Of a DNA stretch of 64,000 bases, positions 17,057-25,383 are shown piece after piece. The DNA lies in assembly GCA_944358655.1 (NCBI GenBank), contig CALVRO010000003.1:55385-119384 (forward strand), written 5' to 3'. The stretch is from an uncultured Clostridia bacterium. Lineage in GTDB: Bacteria > Bacillota > Clostridia > Christensenellales > Borkfalkiaceae. The notes beneath the pieces were generated by a model that did not search any database, was not told where the DNA came from, and was given only the letters and a program-made list of their open reading frames with translations. Numbering within the stretch: position 1 is the first letter of the stretch; each line of letters begins with the position of its first letter. The translations under genes were made by a program, and so were the position numbers.

Positions 17057-17246
17057 TCCGGCCTCCCGCCGCCTTTAACAGGTCGGCGCACCGCTGCGTG
17101 TGCCCCTTGGCTATGTTTGCCATGCATGCGGCTATGTCGGGGTCGGTCAGCGTGCGCGAGTACAGCGCCGCCTTCTTGCCGAGCAGCGCTTCGCGCGTCA
17201 CGGCGGCCGTAAGCATGTCAAGTTCTTTTGTCGTCATCTCGGTCAT
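17049..17246 (-). CDS. Small helical protein paired with the CotF-like protein
   Basis: This 65-residue protein (MTEMTTKELDMLTAAVTREA) is predicted to form two or three helices. It contains LLGKKAALYSRTLTDPDI and HTQRCADLLK, reminiscent of short ferritin-like coat partners. GGAGG lies 6-7 nt upstream of the ATG at 17246; a longer ORF upstream lacks that support. The 8-bp overlap with the CotF-like gene indicates coupled translation. A coat role is inferred from the pairing and organism type. Confidence 0.62.
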   Translation of the reverse strand: MTEMTTKELDMLTAAVTREALLGKKAALYSRTLTDPDIAACMANIAKGHTQRCADLLKAAGGRND

Positions 17247-17316
17247 AAAAAACCTCCCTGCCGACATTATTGCCGTCTGCGGGGAGGTATATACCGTTAT
17301 TTAAAAAAGGTTTTGT

Positions 17317-17991
17317 CTATTTGTCGTTCAAGTCCCAGTCTATCTCCCCTCTGCCGTGGGCGACGAGGTAGTCGTTGGCGCGCGAAAAGGGCCTGCTGCC
17401 GAAAAATCCGTTGTGCGCCGAAAGGGGAGAGGGGTGGGCGCTCTCTATTATCATATGCCTGCTCCCGTCTATCAGCGCGGCCTTGTTGCGCGCGTTTCTG
17501 CCCCATAGTATGAACACAACGTTTTTGCAGCGCGAGGAGACGAGCTTTATCACCTCGTCGGTGAACCACGCCCAGCCGCAGGCGGCGTGGCTGTTGGCGG
17601 CGTGCTCGCGCACGGTGAGGGTGGTGTTGAGGAGCAGCACGCCCTCTTTGGCCCACTTCGTAAGGTCGCCGCAGTCGGGCTCGGCTATGCCGAGGTCGGT
17701 GCGTATCTCCTTATATATGTTCTTCAGCGAGGGCGGCAGCTCCACGCCCGCCTTCACCGAAAAGCACAGCCCGTGCGCCTGGCCGGGCTCGTGATAGGGA
17801 TCCTGCCCGAGTATGACCGCCCTCACTTTTTCAAGCGGCGTATAGCGGAAGCAGTTGTACAGGTCGTACATGTCGGGGTACACCACATGGTGCGAGTACT
17901 CCTCTATCAGAAACTTCCTTATCTTTAAATATCTCTCGTCCGAGAACAGCGGCGCAAGCGCCTCGTCCCAGCCTCCGCCAAGTTTTATCAT
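17317..17991 (-). CDS. ung: Uracil-DNA glycosylase
   Basis: Ung removes uracil from DNA to start base-excision repair. The 224-residue protein has the water-activating motif GQDPYH (62-67), FSVKAGVELPPSLKNIY, LLLNTTLTV and the HPSPLSAH leucine loop. The start overlaps the luxS stop as ATGA, so it is the third gene of mtnN-luxS-ung. No terminator is obvious downstream. Confidence 0.97.
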   Translation of the reverse strand: MIKLGGGWDEALAPLFSDERYLKIRKFLIEEYSHHVVYPDMYDLYNCFRYTPLEKVRAVILGQDPYHEPGQAHGLCFSVKAGVELPPSLKNIYKEIRTDLGIAEPDCGDLTKWAKEGVLLLNTTLTVREHAANSHAACGWAWFTDEVIKLVSSRCKNVVFILWGRNARNKAALIDGSRHMIIESAHPSPLSAHNGFFGSRPFSRANDYLVAHGRGEIDWDLNDK

Positions 17992-18416
17992 AAGCTCTCT
18001 AAAATTTTAATATATCCGGCTATCTCGCGCTTTGCGCCCTCAAGGTCGTGTTCGAGGTAGTTTCCGCACTCCTCGCGGCGGCTGCCGGGCACCTCGTCGA
18101 GTCTGAGCGCCTCTTTGCAGCACTCCTTCAAAAGCGTAAGCACCTGCCCCTCGTCCATGTCCGTCGTCAGCAGGTAAAATCCCGTGCGGCAGCCCATGGG
18201 GCCGAAGTAAATTATGTCCTCCCCGCGCGCCGAATTTCTCAGCGTGGTGGCCAGAAGATGCTCCACCGTGTGCAGGGCGGCGGGCGAAATATAGTCGCCC
18301 GCGTTGGGCTTTTTAAAGCGCATGTCCCACGTCGTAACGCCGTGCATCACCGTGCCCGCGTGCAGGCCGACGGTCAGCTTATCGTGGTCTTTGCAAAAAG
18401 AGGGTATCCTATCCAT
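17988..18416 (-). CDS. luxS: S-ribosylhomocysteine lyase LuxS
   Basis: LuxS splits S-ribosylhomocysteine into homocysteine and the autoinducer-2 precursor. The 142-residue protein has the metal-binding HTVEH motif (His49, Glu52, His53) and the active-site cysteine in GPMGCRTGFY (Cys76). It lies between mtnN (8 bp overlap) and ung (4 bp overlap). The gene order matches the pathway: MtnN makes its substrate. Whether AI-2 is a signal here or a by-product cannot be told. Confidence 0.97.
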   Translation of the reverse strand: MDRIPSFCKDHDKLTVGLHAGTVMHGVTTWDMRFKKPNAGDYISPAALHTVEHLLATTLRNSARGEDIIYFGPMGCRTGFYLLTTDMDEGQVLTLLKECCKEALRLDEVPGSRREECGNYLEHDLEGAKREIAGYIKILESL

Positions 18417-19071
18417 TCATAACTCCCTTAAATATGGCCGGAACGGCCTCCTTCAGGCGCGCGTTGCACCTTTCAAGATTTTTTAAATACTGCTCGGTGG
18501 TCGAGCCGCTGCCCGCCACGTCGGATATGGCCTTGAACGAATAGAGCTTTACGCCTGCGTGGGCGCACGCCTGAGCCATGGCGGCGCACTCCATGTCGCG
18601 TATGTCGGCGCCGAGCTCTTTTGTAAGCAGCTCGAAGTCGGCGGGACTGTCGTTGAACCTGTCGCCCGAACCGAGCTTTTTCAAGGGGTAGAGTGGCAGG
18701 GTGGCGAGGGGCAGATAGGGCTGAGAAAATTCGTTCAGCGTGCCCACGGCCGTGCCGTTGAGCTGCGCCAAGTCAAAGTCGTACTGCGTGGCGCTCTCTA
18801 TGCCGTAGATCTCCCCCACGGCCGTGCCGCCGTTAAGTCCGCCTGCAACGCCTATGTTGATCACGGCGTCGGCGTTCAGGCAGTCTGCGGCGTACTGCGC
18901 GCCGCAGGCGGCGTTTACCTTGCCTACTCCGCATATCACCACCGCCACGGGTATGCCGCACAGCGTGCCGCGCGTCACTATTTTTCCGCAGGCGGAGCTT
19001 TGGGTCTTTTCCTCCATGTTGGCGAGCACGGCCTCGGCCTCGCTCGCCATTGCTATCACAAATACCTTCAT
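18409..19071 (-). CDS. mtnN: 5'-methylthioadenosine/S-adenosylhomocysteine nucleosidase
   Basis: MtnN (Pfs) removes adenine from S-adenosylhomocysteine and methylthioadenosine. The 220-residue protein has the N-terminal AMASEAEAVLANM, the GVGKVNAACGAQ nucleoside-binding block, NIGVAGGL, and the catalytic segment DMECAAMAQACAHAG (about 161). A late SDVAGSGST supplies the catalytic aspartate. The ATG at 19071 is only 6 nt after a TATAAT box, so the transcript is probably leaderless. It heads the mtnN-luxS-ung operon. Confidence 0.97.
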   Translation of the reverse strand: MKVFVIAMASEAEAVLANMEEKTQSSACGKIVTRGTLCGIPVAVVICGVGKVNAACGAQYAADCLNADAVINIGVAGGLNGGTAVGEIYGIESATQYDFDLAQLNGTAVGTLNEFSQPYLPLATLPLYPLKKLGSGDRFNDSPADFELLTKELGADIRDMECAAMAQACAHAGVKLYSFKAISDVAGSGSTTEQYLKNLERCNARLKEAVPAIFKGVMNG

Positions 19072-19077
19072 ACCGTA

Positions 19078-19106
19078 ATTATACCTCTTTGCGCCGCATA
19101 AATCAA
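19078..19106 (-). promoter_or_regulatory. sigma-A promoter of mtnN-luxS-ung, probably leaderless
   Basis: On the minus strand TTGATT (19101-19106), 17 bp, TATAAT (19078-19083), then only 6 nt to the ATG at 19071. Confidence 0.78.
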
Positions 19107-19107
19107 C

Positions 19108-19135
19108 AAAAAAAGCGGAATAAATTTCCGCTTTT
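19108..19135 (-). terminator. Terminator after the phosphopantetheinyl transferase gene
   Basis: Stem AAAAGCGGAA (19111-19120) with TTCCGCTTTT (19126-19135); on the minus strand it runs into T residues. It abuts the mtnN -35 box. Confidence 0.82.
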
Positions 19136-19143
19136 GTCCCGTC

Positions 19144-19662
19144 TTAAATAATATGTCGGATATCGCATATCTGCACCCGGCCTTGTCCGCACACGCAGGC
19201 TATGCCGCCCTCGAAGGGTATGTGCGTCAGGGTGCAGGGCAGGGCGCGTCCGTCCAGCCATATGCGGCCGTCAAAGTACTCCAACCGCCTTAAATGAGTG
19301 GCGAGCGAAAGGCCGTTGCGCTTTATATAGGCCTCCTTGGCCGTCCAGTTTTTCAAAAAATCGGCCTCGCTGCATATGCCCGCGCGTTCGCGCGGGGTAA
19401 AGCGCGCAAGTACGGCCGCCCTCGGCCTGCCCTTAAAAATTTCTATGTCGCAACCTACCTTTTCGTCTCCCGCGGCAATGGCGGCCATGTCGCCGCTGTG
19501 GCTTATGTTGAAGTCGTACACCCCCGCATATGGCCCCGCCAACGTCGGTTTCGGGTGGGAGAAGTCTACCTTTAGGTAGCCTTCGGGCCCGAATTTTTCT
19601 TTAAGAAGGGCGACGGCCTTTTCGTAGACCCGGCTGTTTTGGGTCAGGGCGAAGTATATCAT
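19144..19662 (-). CDS. 4'-phosphopantetheinyl transferase (Sfp-type)
   Basis: The enzyme moves phosphopantetheine from CoA onto acyl- or peptidyl-carrier proteins. The 172-residue protein has the VGCDIEIF motif (Mg2+ ligands, about 83-90) and FLKNWTAKEAYIKRNG (about 116-131), both diagnostic of the superfamily, plus HNISHSGDMAAIA-like sequence ahead. It overlaps fruK by 4 bp, an unusual partner. No synthase or carrier protein is nearby, so its target may be the fatty-acid ACP. Confidence 0.9.
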   Translation of the reverse strand: MIYFALTQNSRVYEKAVALLKEKFGPEGYLKVDFSHPKPTLAGPYAGVYDFNISHSGDMAAIAAGDEKVGCDIEIFKGRPRAAVLARFTPRERAGICSEADFLKNWTAKEAYIKRNGLSLATHLRRLEYFDGRIWLDGRALPCTLTHIPFEGGIACVCGQGRVQICDIRHII

Positions 19663-20570
19663 AGCATCAGGCTTTCAACGTACTCTATCTGCTCGCGGGT
19701 GGGCAGTTCCTCGGTGAAGGCGCACGCGCTCCCCGCCGCCGTGGCAAAGTTGAGCGCCTTAAAATAGTTGCCCGTCGCAATATATTCGTGCACGAATCCC
19801 GCAACCATGCTGTCGCCCGCGCCCACAGAGTTGACAAGCTGCCCGCGCGCCGCGCGCACGAACATGGCCTGGTCGGTCTCGGTCACCATAACGGCGCCCC
19901 CGGCGCCCATCGAAACTATTACGTTCCTCGCGCCCTTCTTTTGCAGCAGGCGCGCACATTCGGCAATTTTACGCGTGTCCGAGGTGGGCGCAATGCCGAA
20001 TACCTCGCACAGCTCGTATATGTTCGGCTTGATCAAAAACGGCCTGTGCCTCAGGCTCTCTGTAAGCAGCGCCCCGCTGGCGTCCACCACAACGTTGACG
20101 CCCTTGGGCGCCTTCAGCCTGTCCAAAAAATCGGCGTAGGCCGTGTGGGGAAGGGAGGAGGGCACGCTGCCGCTGATTATCAGCCAGTCGCCCGCGCGCA
20201 GCACCCTTTTAAGCTTTCGCACCAGCGCGTTTACGTCCTTTTGCGTCACTTCGGCGCCCTCGCCGTTTATGTCAGTCTCGGCCACGCTCTTAATCTTTAC
20301 GTTTATGCGCGTCTGTCCGCTCACCTCGATAAAGTCGTGCTTCAGGCCTCGGCTGTCTATTTCGCCGAGGATTGCCCTGCCCGTAAAGCCCGCAACAAAG
20401 CCGAGGGCGACGGTGTCGTCGCCGAGCTCCTTTAGGGCCAGACTGACGTTTATGCCCTTTCCCCCGGGGATGAGCTTTTCGCCCGCCGCGCGGTTGACGG
20501 CGCCCTGTTTTATGTTGTTTACTTTTAAATAGTAATCCAGCGAGGGATTGAATGTAACCGTGTACAACAT
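19659..20570 (-). CDS. fruK: 1-phosphofructokinase (PfkB family)
   Basis: The 303-residue protein matches hexose-phosphate PfkB kinases: TVTFNPSLDYYLKV at the start, IPGGKGINVSLALKELG, a DWLIISGSVPSSLP block, and the C-terminal NSVGAGDSMVAGF anion hole with the catalytic aspartate. FruK is favoured over tagatose-6-phosphate kinase by overall sequence, but no fructose PTS gene (fruA) or FruR is nearby. The start lacks a clear SD (GGCCAAACCAAA precedes ATG). It overlaps the phosphopantetheinyl transferase gene downstream. Confidence 0.85.
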   Translation of the reverse strand: MLYTVTFNPSLDYYLKVNNIKQGAVNRAAGEKLIPGGKGINVSLALKELGDDTVALGFVAGFTGRAILGEIDSRGLKHDFIEVSGQTRINVKIKSVAETDINGEGAEVTQKDVNALVRKLKRVLRAGDWLIISGSVPSSLPHTAYADFLDRLKAPKGVNVVVDASGALLTESLRHRPFLIKPNIYELCEVFGIAPTSDTRKIAECARLLQKKGARNVIVSMGAGGAVMVTETDQAMFVRAARGQLVNSVGAGDSMVAGFVHEYIATGNYFKALNFATAAGSACAFTEELPTREQIEYVESLML

Positions 20571-20605
20571 TTTGGTTTGGCCGAACGTAAAGTATATTTA
20601 AATAT

Positions 20606-20634
20606 AATTTACAATATTTATCTTGAAATGTCAA
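20606..20634 (-). promoter_or_regulatory. Promoter of fruK
   Basis: Minus strand TTGACA (20629-20634), 17 bp, TAAATT (20606-20611). Between here and 20821 I see no gene, only A/T-rich sequence and a small inverted repeat CCACAAAA/TTTTGTGG near 20660-20685. Confidence 0.65.
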
Positions 20635-20821
20635 CCTCTGTTAAATAAAAAACGCAAATTGTGCCACAAAAAATGCCTTTTGTGGTGCGTCCGCATTATT
20701 TTGAAGCGGCGGGGCCCTCTTAAGGCGGGGCACATTTTCCTGTCGTCATTTTATTTTGGGGCGGAGTATGGCTCGCCTTAAAAAAAATTTAAAAAAGAGG
20801 CGCAAATTTCAAAAAAATTAC

Positions 20822-20850
20822 TTGACAAAAAAGTTTGCTTATATTATTAT
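20822..20850 (+). promoter_or_regulatory. sigma-A promoter of the first tRNA cluster
   Basis: Perfect TTGACA (20822-20827), 17 bp, TATTAT (20845-20850), about 35 bp before the first tRNA. Confidence 0.85.
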
Positions 20851-20884
20851 ATACAAGCGTTGTGACGCAGGGCATGCGTCTGAC

Positions 20885-20961
20885 GGGCCTTTAGCTCAGT
20901 TGGTCAGAGCGGTCGGCTCATAACCGATTGGTCCGCGGTTCGAGTCCGTGAAGGCCCACCA
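20885..20961 (+). tRNA. tRNA with CAT anticodon (tRNA-Ile2 or elongator tRNA-Met)
   Basis: A 77-nt cloverleaf with encoded CCA. The anticodon loop is GCTCATAAC. The acceptor GGGCCTT and D arm resemble Bacillus tRNA-Ile2 (lysidine-modified CAU), but elongator tRNA-Met cannot be excluded by eye. Confidence 0.93.
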
Positions 20962-20971
20962 CAAATATTTT

Positions 20972-21048
20972 GGCCCAATAGCTCAGTTGGTTAGAGCGCC
21001 AGCCTGTCACGCTGGAGGTCGACGGTTCGAGCCCGTTTTGGGTCGCCA
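20972..21048 (+). tRNA. tRNA-Asp (GTC)
   Basis: 77 nt with CCA; anticodon loop CCTGTCACG. All four arms pair well. It lies 10 bp after the CAT tRNA, so the two are co-transcribed. Confidence 0.96.
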
Positions 21049-21051
21049 AAG

Positions 21052-21082
21052 GTTATAAGCGCCACACTCTGGCGCTTATAAC
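21052..21082 (+). other. Perfect hairpin between tRNA-Asp and tRNA-Phe
   Basis: GTTATAAGCGCCA, loop CACTC, then the exact complement. It is followed by A residues, not T, on the plus strand, so it is not a normal terminator for the tRNA operon. It may be a processing or transcript-protecting structure. Confidence 0.7.
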
Positions 21083-21124
21083 AAAAAAATAGCTCTGCGG
21101 CTTAAAGGCGGCATTGCTGAAAAC

Positions 21125-21200
21125 GCCTTGGTAGCTCAGTCGGTAGAGCGGTGGACTGAAAATCCATATGTCGGCGGTTCGATTCCACCCCAAGGCACCA
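21125..21200 (+). tRNA. tRNA-Phe (GAA)
   Basis: 76 nt with CCA; anticodon loop ACTGAAAAT. Acceptor GCCTTGG pairs with CCAAGGC. Confidence 0.96.
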
Positions 21201-21215
21201 AAAAATCTGTCTTTT

Positions 21216-21291
21216 GCTGGTGTAGCTCAATTGGCAGAGCAGCTGATTTGTAATCAGCAGGTTGCGGGTTCGATTCCAGTCACCAGCTCCA
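21216..21291 (+). tRNA. tRNA-Thr (TGT)
   Basis: 76 nt with CCA; anticodon loop ATTTGTAAT. Acceptor GCTGGTG pairs with CACCAGC. Confidence 0.96.
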
Positions 21292-21314
21292 AAACACCAT
21301 AAAAGGCAAAATAC

Positions 21315-21399
21315 GGGCGGATTGCAGAGTGGCCAAATGCATCAGACTGTAAATCTGACGTCTCAGACTTCGGTGGTTCGAATCCACCTCCTCCCACCA
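21315..21399 (+). tRNA. tRNA-Tyr (GTA)
   Basis: 85 nt with a long variable arm and CCA; anticodon loop ACTGTAAAT. Acceptor GGGCGGA against TCCTCCC leaves one C-T mismatch at the fourth pair, otherwise complete. Confidence 0.93.
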
Positions 21400-21423
21400 C
21401 GTCGCCGCAAGGCACATTTAGCG

Positions 21424-21457
21424 ACAAGGCAGGTTATACCTGCCTTGTTTGCTTTTT
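21424..21457 (+). terminator. Terminator of the first tRNA cluster
   Basis: Stem ACAAGGCAGGT, loop TAT, ACCTGCCTTGT, then TTGCTTTTTG. Confidence 0.88.
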
Positions 21458-21462
21458 GTGCC

Positions 21463-22393
21463 TGCGGCTCCTCTTTCGCGCAAAAGCCACGGTTTTGCGC
21501 GAGGGTGAAGTAAAGATATATGCGCTCTGCGCGAAGCGCAAACTCACCTGTGCCCGCCGCAACTTAAGTTGCGGCACGGCTTAAGTTCGTTTGCTTAAAT
21601 TATTCGGAGGGTGCTGCGGGGCTGCGCACCCATACCCCCATGTCATGCCGAGCAGCGCGCCGATATAGTTGGATACGAAAAGAGCAGGTGCGCGCGTTGC
21701 CGAGGCATCTCGGAGGCATAAGCTGACGGACAAACGTGGCAACGCCACGCCATGGCTCCCCGTCGTTATGGGGAGCTGGCGGCAACTTGTTGCCGACTGA
21801 GGGGGCGTTCCTCTTTTTTTCGACCTCTCCGACCGCGCGTTCACCGCGCGGCCACCTCCCCATGCGACGGGGAGGCTATATTGCGGAATGAGTGTATCTG
21901 AAGCGATATCCGGGGAGATTTCTCCGCGCGCTCGGCTTAACAGCCTCGCTTGGTCGAAATGACACTCTTATAATCGGGGAGATTTCTCGGCTGCGAACGC
22001 TGAAGCGTTCTACGCTCGAAATGACATCTCTCTCCCGGGGGGGGGTACGGCGCACCCACACCCACCCCTTGTCATGCCGAGCAGCGCGCCGAGAAAGTTG
22101 GAAAAAGACCGAGTGTGAGCGCGCGTTGCCGAGGCATCTCTGTATGAGCTTTATAGTAGCCCGACAAGGAGATCCTTCGCTGTCGCTCAGGATGACAATG
22201 GGGATAGAATATTAAAATATCGCCCCCTCTGTCTGCGTGCTCTCGCACGCGGTCACCTCCCCATGCGAAGGGGAGGCTATATTGTGGTATGAGTGTATCT
22301 GAAGCGTAACCTGGGAGATCTCTCCGCTCGCTATGCTCGGTCGAAATGACATGGGGGAGGCGGCGCGCGGCAAATAGGCAGCGCGCCGCCTCC
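21463..22393. repeat. Intergenic repeat field A (mosaic of REP-like modules)
   Basis: No credible gene lies here. Modules shared with fields B and C are present. They are: CTCCTCTTTCGCGCAAA...GTTTTGCGCGAG (21470-21503); a 70-bp unit from TGTCATGCCGAGCAGCGCGCC to CGAGGCATCTC (21641-21711 and 22070-22140); CCTCCCC..GGGGAGGCTATATT followed by GTGTATCTGAAGCG and GAGATTTCTCC...GAAATGACA (21822-21963; second copy 22248-22351); and AGATCCTTCGCTGTCGCTCA (22170-22189). A GC hairpin at 22357-22392 closes the field. Such modules are widespread noncoding repeats in gut Firmicutes; function unknown. Confidence 0.8.
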
Positions 22394-22520
22394 TTTCTCA
22401 AAGGCTGACGCTTACTTTTCAGCGCGGGGGAGGGGTAAACGTTTTACAACCGTTTAAAAATATGGTATATTAAATATGAACAGTTTTACTTGCGGTCAGG
22501 CCGCATAAGGAGTGCGATAT

Positions 22521-24518
22521 ATGGCAGAAAAGTTTTATATCACTACGGCGATAACCTATACTTCGGGCAAGCCCCACATTGGCAACACTTACGAGATAAT
22601 TTTAACCGACGCTCTCGCCCGCATGAAGAGGATGCAGGGCTACGACGTGTTTTTTATGACGGGCACCGACGAGCACGGCCAGAAGGTCGAACTCAAGGCC
22701 GCCGAAAAGGGCCTTTCCCCCAAACAGTTTGTCGACGGCGTTGCCGCTCAGATCAAGGATATATGGGGGGCAATGGACATTTCGTACGACAAATTCATCC
22801 GCACTACCGACTCTTACCACGAGCGTCAGGTGCAAAAGATCTTCAAAAAATTCTACGAGCAGGGCGACATATACAAGAGCTCGTACAAGGGCATGTACTG
22901 CACCCCCTGCGAGAGCTTCTGGACGGAGAGCCAGCTTGTCGACGGCAAGTGTCCCGACTGCGGAAGGGAGTGCAAGCCCGCCGAGGAGGAGGCCTACTTC
23001 TTCAAAATGGCCAAGTATGCCGAAAAGCTGGTCAGGCACATAGTCACCCATCCCGACTTTATCAAACCCGTCGCGCGCAAGAACGAGATGATGAATAACT
23101 TCCTGCTCGCCGACGAATTCATAGGCAAGAGCGACGAGGAACTGCTTGCCGCCTGCGACAACCACACGTTAAAGACCAAACTGCAGGATCTGTGCGTGTC
23201 GCGAACGTCGTTCAGGTGGGGCATACCCGTCGACTTCGACAGCCGCCACGTCGTGTATGTGTGGCTGGACGCCTTAACCAACTATATCACGGGCATAGGC
23301 TACGACGTCGACGAGCCCTCCGAGCAGTTCAAAAAGTATTGGCCCGCCGACGTGCACGTCATCGGCAAGGACATAATACGCTTCCACACCATATATTGGC
23401 CCATCTTTTTAATGGCGCTCGGCCTTCCCCTGCCTGGGCAGGTGTTCGGTCACCCGTGGCTGCTGCAGGGGGGCGACAAGATGTCCAAATCCAAGGGCAA
23501 TGTAATGTATGCCGACGACCTCGCCTCGGTGTTCGGCGTCGACAGCGTGCGCTACTTCGTGCTGCATGAAATGCCCTTTTTAAACGACGGTGTGATAACG
23601 TGGGAGCTCATGTGCGACAGGCACAACTCCGACCTCGCCAACACGCTCGGCAACCTCGTCAAGCGCACCGTGGCCATGACAAATCAGTACTTCGGCGGAA
23701 AAGTCGCCCCCGCCTCGCCCATGGAGGGGGTGGACGACGAGCTGGCCGAAGTCGCGCGCGCTTCGTGCGACAGGGTGGCCGCCCGCATGGACGAGTGCCG
23801 CGTTGCCGACGCCCTCGACGAGCTCTGGCAGCTCTTCAGAAGGGCCAATAAATATATCGACGAAACTACCCCTTGGGTACTTGCCAAGGACGATGCCAAC
23901 AGGCCGAGGCTGGAGCGCGTGTTATATAACCTTTTAGAGGCCATAACCATAGGCGCCAACCTGTTGAGGCCCTTCATGCCTTCCACCGCCTCAAAGATAC
24001 TTTCCCAGACGGGAGGGGAGGAGAGGGCGTTTAAAGACCTCTCCACATTCGGTTTGGCCGCGGGGTATGCCGTGGCGGAGGCGCCCGAAGCGCTCTTCGC
24101 CCGCCTTAAGTTCGAAGATATCCGCCCCGTTGTGGAGGCCATATCGGCAAAGCAGAAGGCCGAGGCCGCTCCCCTTCCCGAGGACGACTTCAAGCCCGCC
24201 GTCACCATAGACGACTTCGACAAATTAGACCTCAGAGTGGGCACCATAGTCGCCTGCGAGGCCGTTAAGAAGAGCAAGCTGCTGCACGAAACCATAAGGG
24301 TGGGCGGCAGAACGCTGTCCGTCCTCTCGGGCATAGCCAAGCACTACACGCCCGAGGAGATGGTGGGCAAAAAGGTGGTGGTGCTCGTCAACCTTCCCCC
24401 TCGCGAAATGAAGGGCATTGTCAGCGAAGGCATGGTCATCTGCGCCGAGGGCCCCGACGGAACGCTCTCCCTCGTCGTCCCCGAAAAGGACGTCCCCGAC
24501 GGCAGCAAACTGTCTTAA
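22521..24518 (+). CDS. metG: Methionyl-tRNA synthetase with C-terminal tRNA-binding domain
   Basis: The 665-residue enzyme charges tRNA-Met. It has the class I signature as PHIGN near residue 17, a zinc knuckle (CTPC and CPDCGREC at about 126-149), the GKDIIRFHTIYWP block, and KMSKSKGN near 300. The C-terminal 110 residues (IDDFDKLDLRVGTIVACE) form the OB-fold EMAP-like tRNA-binding domain. ATG at 22521 has AAGGAG 8 nt upstream; the ORF extension to 22512 does not. tatD follows at 9 bp and rsmA is next, a conserved order in Firmicutes. Confidence 0.98.
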   Translation: MAEKFYITTAITYTSGKPHIGNTYEIILTDALARMKRMQGYDVFFMTGTDEHGQKVELKAAEKGLSPKQFVDGVAAQIKDIWGAMDISYDKFIRTTDSYHERQVQKIFKKFYEQGDIYKSSYKGMYCTPCESFWTESQLVDGKCPDCGRECKPAEEEAYFFKMAKYAEKLVRHIVTHPDFIKPVARKNEMMNNFLLADEFIGKSDEELLAACDNHTLKTKLQDLCVSRTSFRWGIPVDFDSRHVVYVWLDALTNYITGIGYDVDEPSEQFKKYWPADVHVIGKDIIRFHTIYWPIFLMALGLPLPGQVFGHPWLLQGGDKMSKSKGNVMYADDLASVFGVDSVRYFVLHEMPFLNDGVITWELMCDRHNSDLANTLGNLVKRTVAMTNQYFGGKVAPASPMEGVDDELAEVARASCDRVAARMDECRVADALDELWQLFRRANKYIDETTPWVLAKDDANRPRLERVLYNLLEAITIGANLLRPFMPSTASKILSQTGGEERAFKDLSTFGLAAGYAVAEAPEALFARLKFEDIRPVVEAISAKQKAEAAPLPEDDFKPAVTIDDFDKLDLRVGTIVACEAVKKSKLLHETIRVGGRTLSVLSGIAKHYTPEEMVGKKVVVLVNLPPREMKGIVSEGMVICAEGPDGTLSLVVPEKDVPDGSKLS

Positions 24519-24527
24519 TTGAGGCAT

Positions 24528-25316
24528 ATGTCCCGCTCTATCATGTACACCGACGTTCATTGTCATCTCAATTTCAAGGACTACGGCTCCGTGGGCGACC
24601 TTGTAAATGCCTGCATGGAGGCGGGGGTCGACCGCATTATCACGGCGGGGTACGACCTCGCCTCCTCGCGCGAGTGCAAGGAGCTGGCCGAGTGGTACGA
24701 CTGCGTGTACTTCACGGCCGGCGTGCAGCCCACCGAAGTTGCCAAGGCCTCATTTTCCGACCTGCACGAAATAGAGGGCCTGTGCGCCCACCCCAAGTGC
24801 GTGGCCATAGGCGAGATAGGCCTCGACTATCACTACCCCGATACCGACAAGCCCCGTCAGCACACCTTTTTCAAGGCACAGCTCGAGCTTGCGGCCAACC
24901 TCGGCCTGCCCGTGCAGATACACTCGCGCGACTGCGCCGAGGACACGCTCAACTTCCTGCGCCAAAATTCCCGCCTCCTCGGCCGCGGCTTTCTGCTGCA
25001 CTGCTATTCCTATTCGGCCGAGCTGGTAAAGGACTTTTCAGACCTCGGCGGCTACTTCTCCTACGGCGGCACGTCCACCTTCAGGCGGAGCAAAAAGCCC
25101 CGCCGCGCCATAGCGGCCACCCCGCTCGAAAGGCTGCTCACCGAAACGGACAGCCCCTATCTCTCGCCCTCGTCGCTCTTCGGGCAATTCCCCAATACGC
25201 CAAAGAGCATCCCCGAAATAACGCGCAATATGGCCGAAATAAAGGGGGTGGAGGAGGCCGAAATGGCCGCCGCAGTCCGCCGCAACGCTCAAAAACTCTT
25301 TCCCAAACTCAAATAA
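24528..25316 (+). CDS. TatD-family metal-dependent hydrolase/DNase
   Basis: TatD proteins are TIM-barrel metal-dependent nucleases linked to DNA repair. The 262-residue protein has DVHCHLNF near the N-terminus, GEIGLDYHYP (about 99), VQIHSRDCAEDTL, the FLLHCYSYS block, and LTETDSPYLSP near residue 205. Start ambiguity: ATG 24528 is close to GAGG (3 nt), while ATG 24543 gives MYTDVHCH, the more usual family start. It lies between metG and rsmA. Confidence 0.93.
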   Translation: MSRSIMYTDVHCHLNFKDYGSVGDLVNACMEAGVDRIITAGYDLASSRECKELAEWYDCVYFTAGVQPTEVAKASFSDLHEIEGLCAHPKCVAIGEIGLDYHYPDTDKPRQHTFFKAQLELAANLGLPVQIHSRDCAEDTLNFLRQNSRLLGRGFLLHCYSYSAELVKDFSDLGGYFSYGGTSTFRRSKKPRRAIAATPLERLLTETDSPYLSPSSLFGQFPNTPKSIPEITRNMAEIKGVEEAEMAAAVRRNAQKLFPKLK

Positions 25317-25383
25317 ACCGCGTTCGGACGGCATATATGTGCCGTCCAATTAAAAATTCAGGCCGCGCAGCGCCGTAAAATAC

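Noticed and set aside
21500-22400. Several 60-110 codon frames in repeat field A
   Set aside because: They are translations of the REP-like modules and recur as fragments wherever the modules occur.
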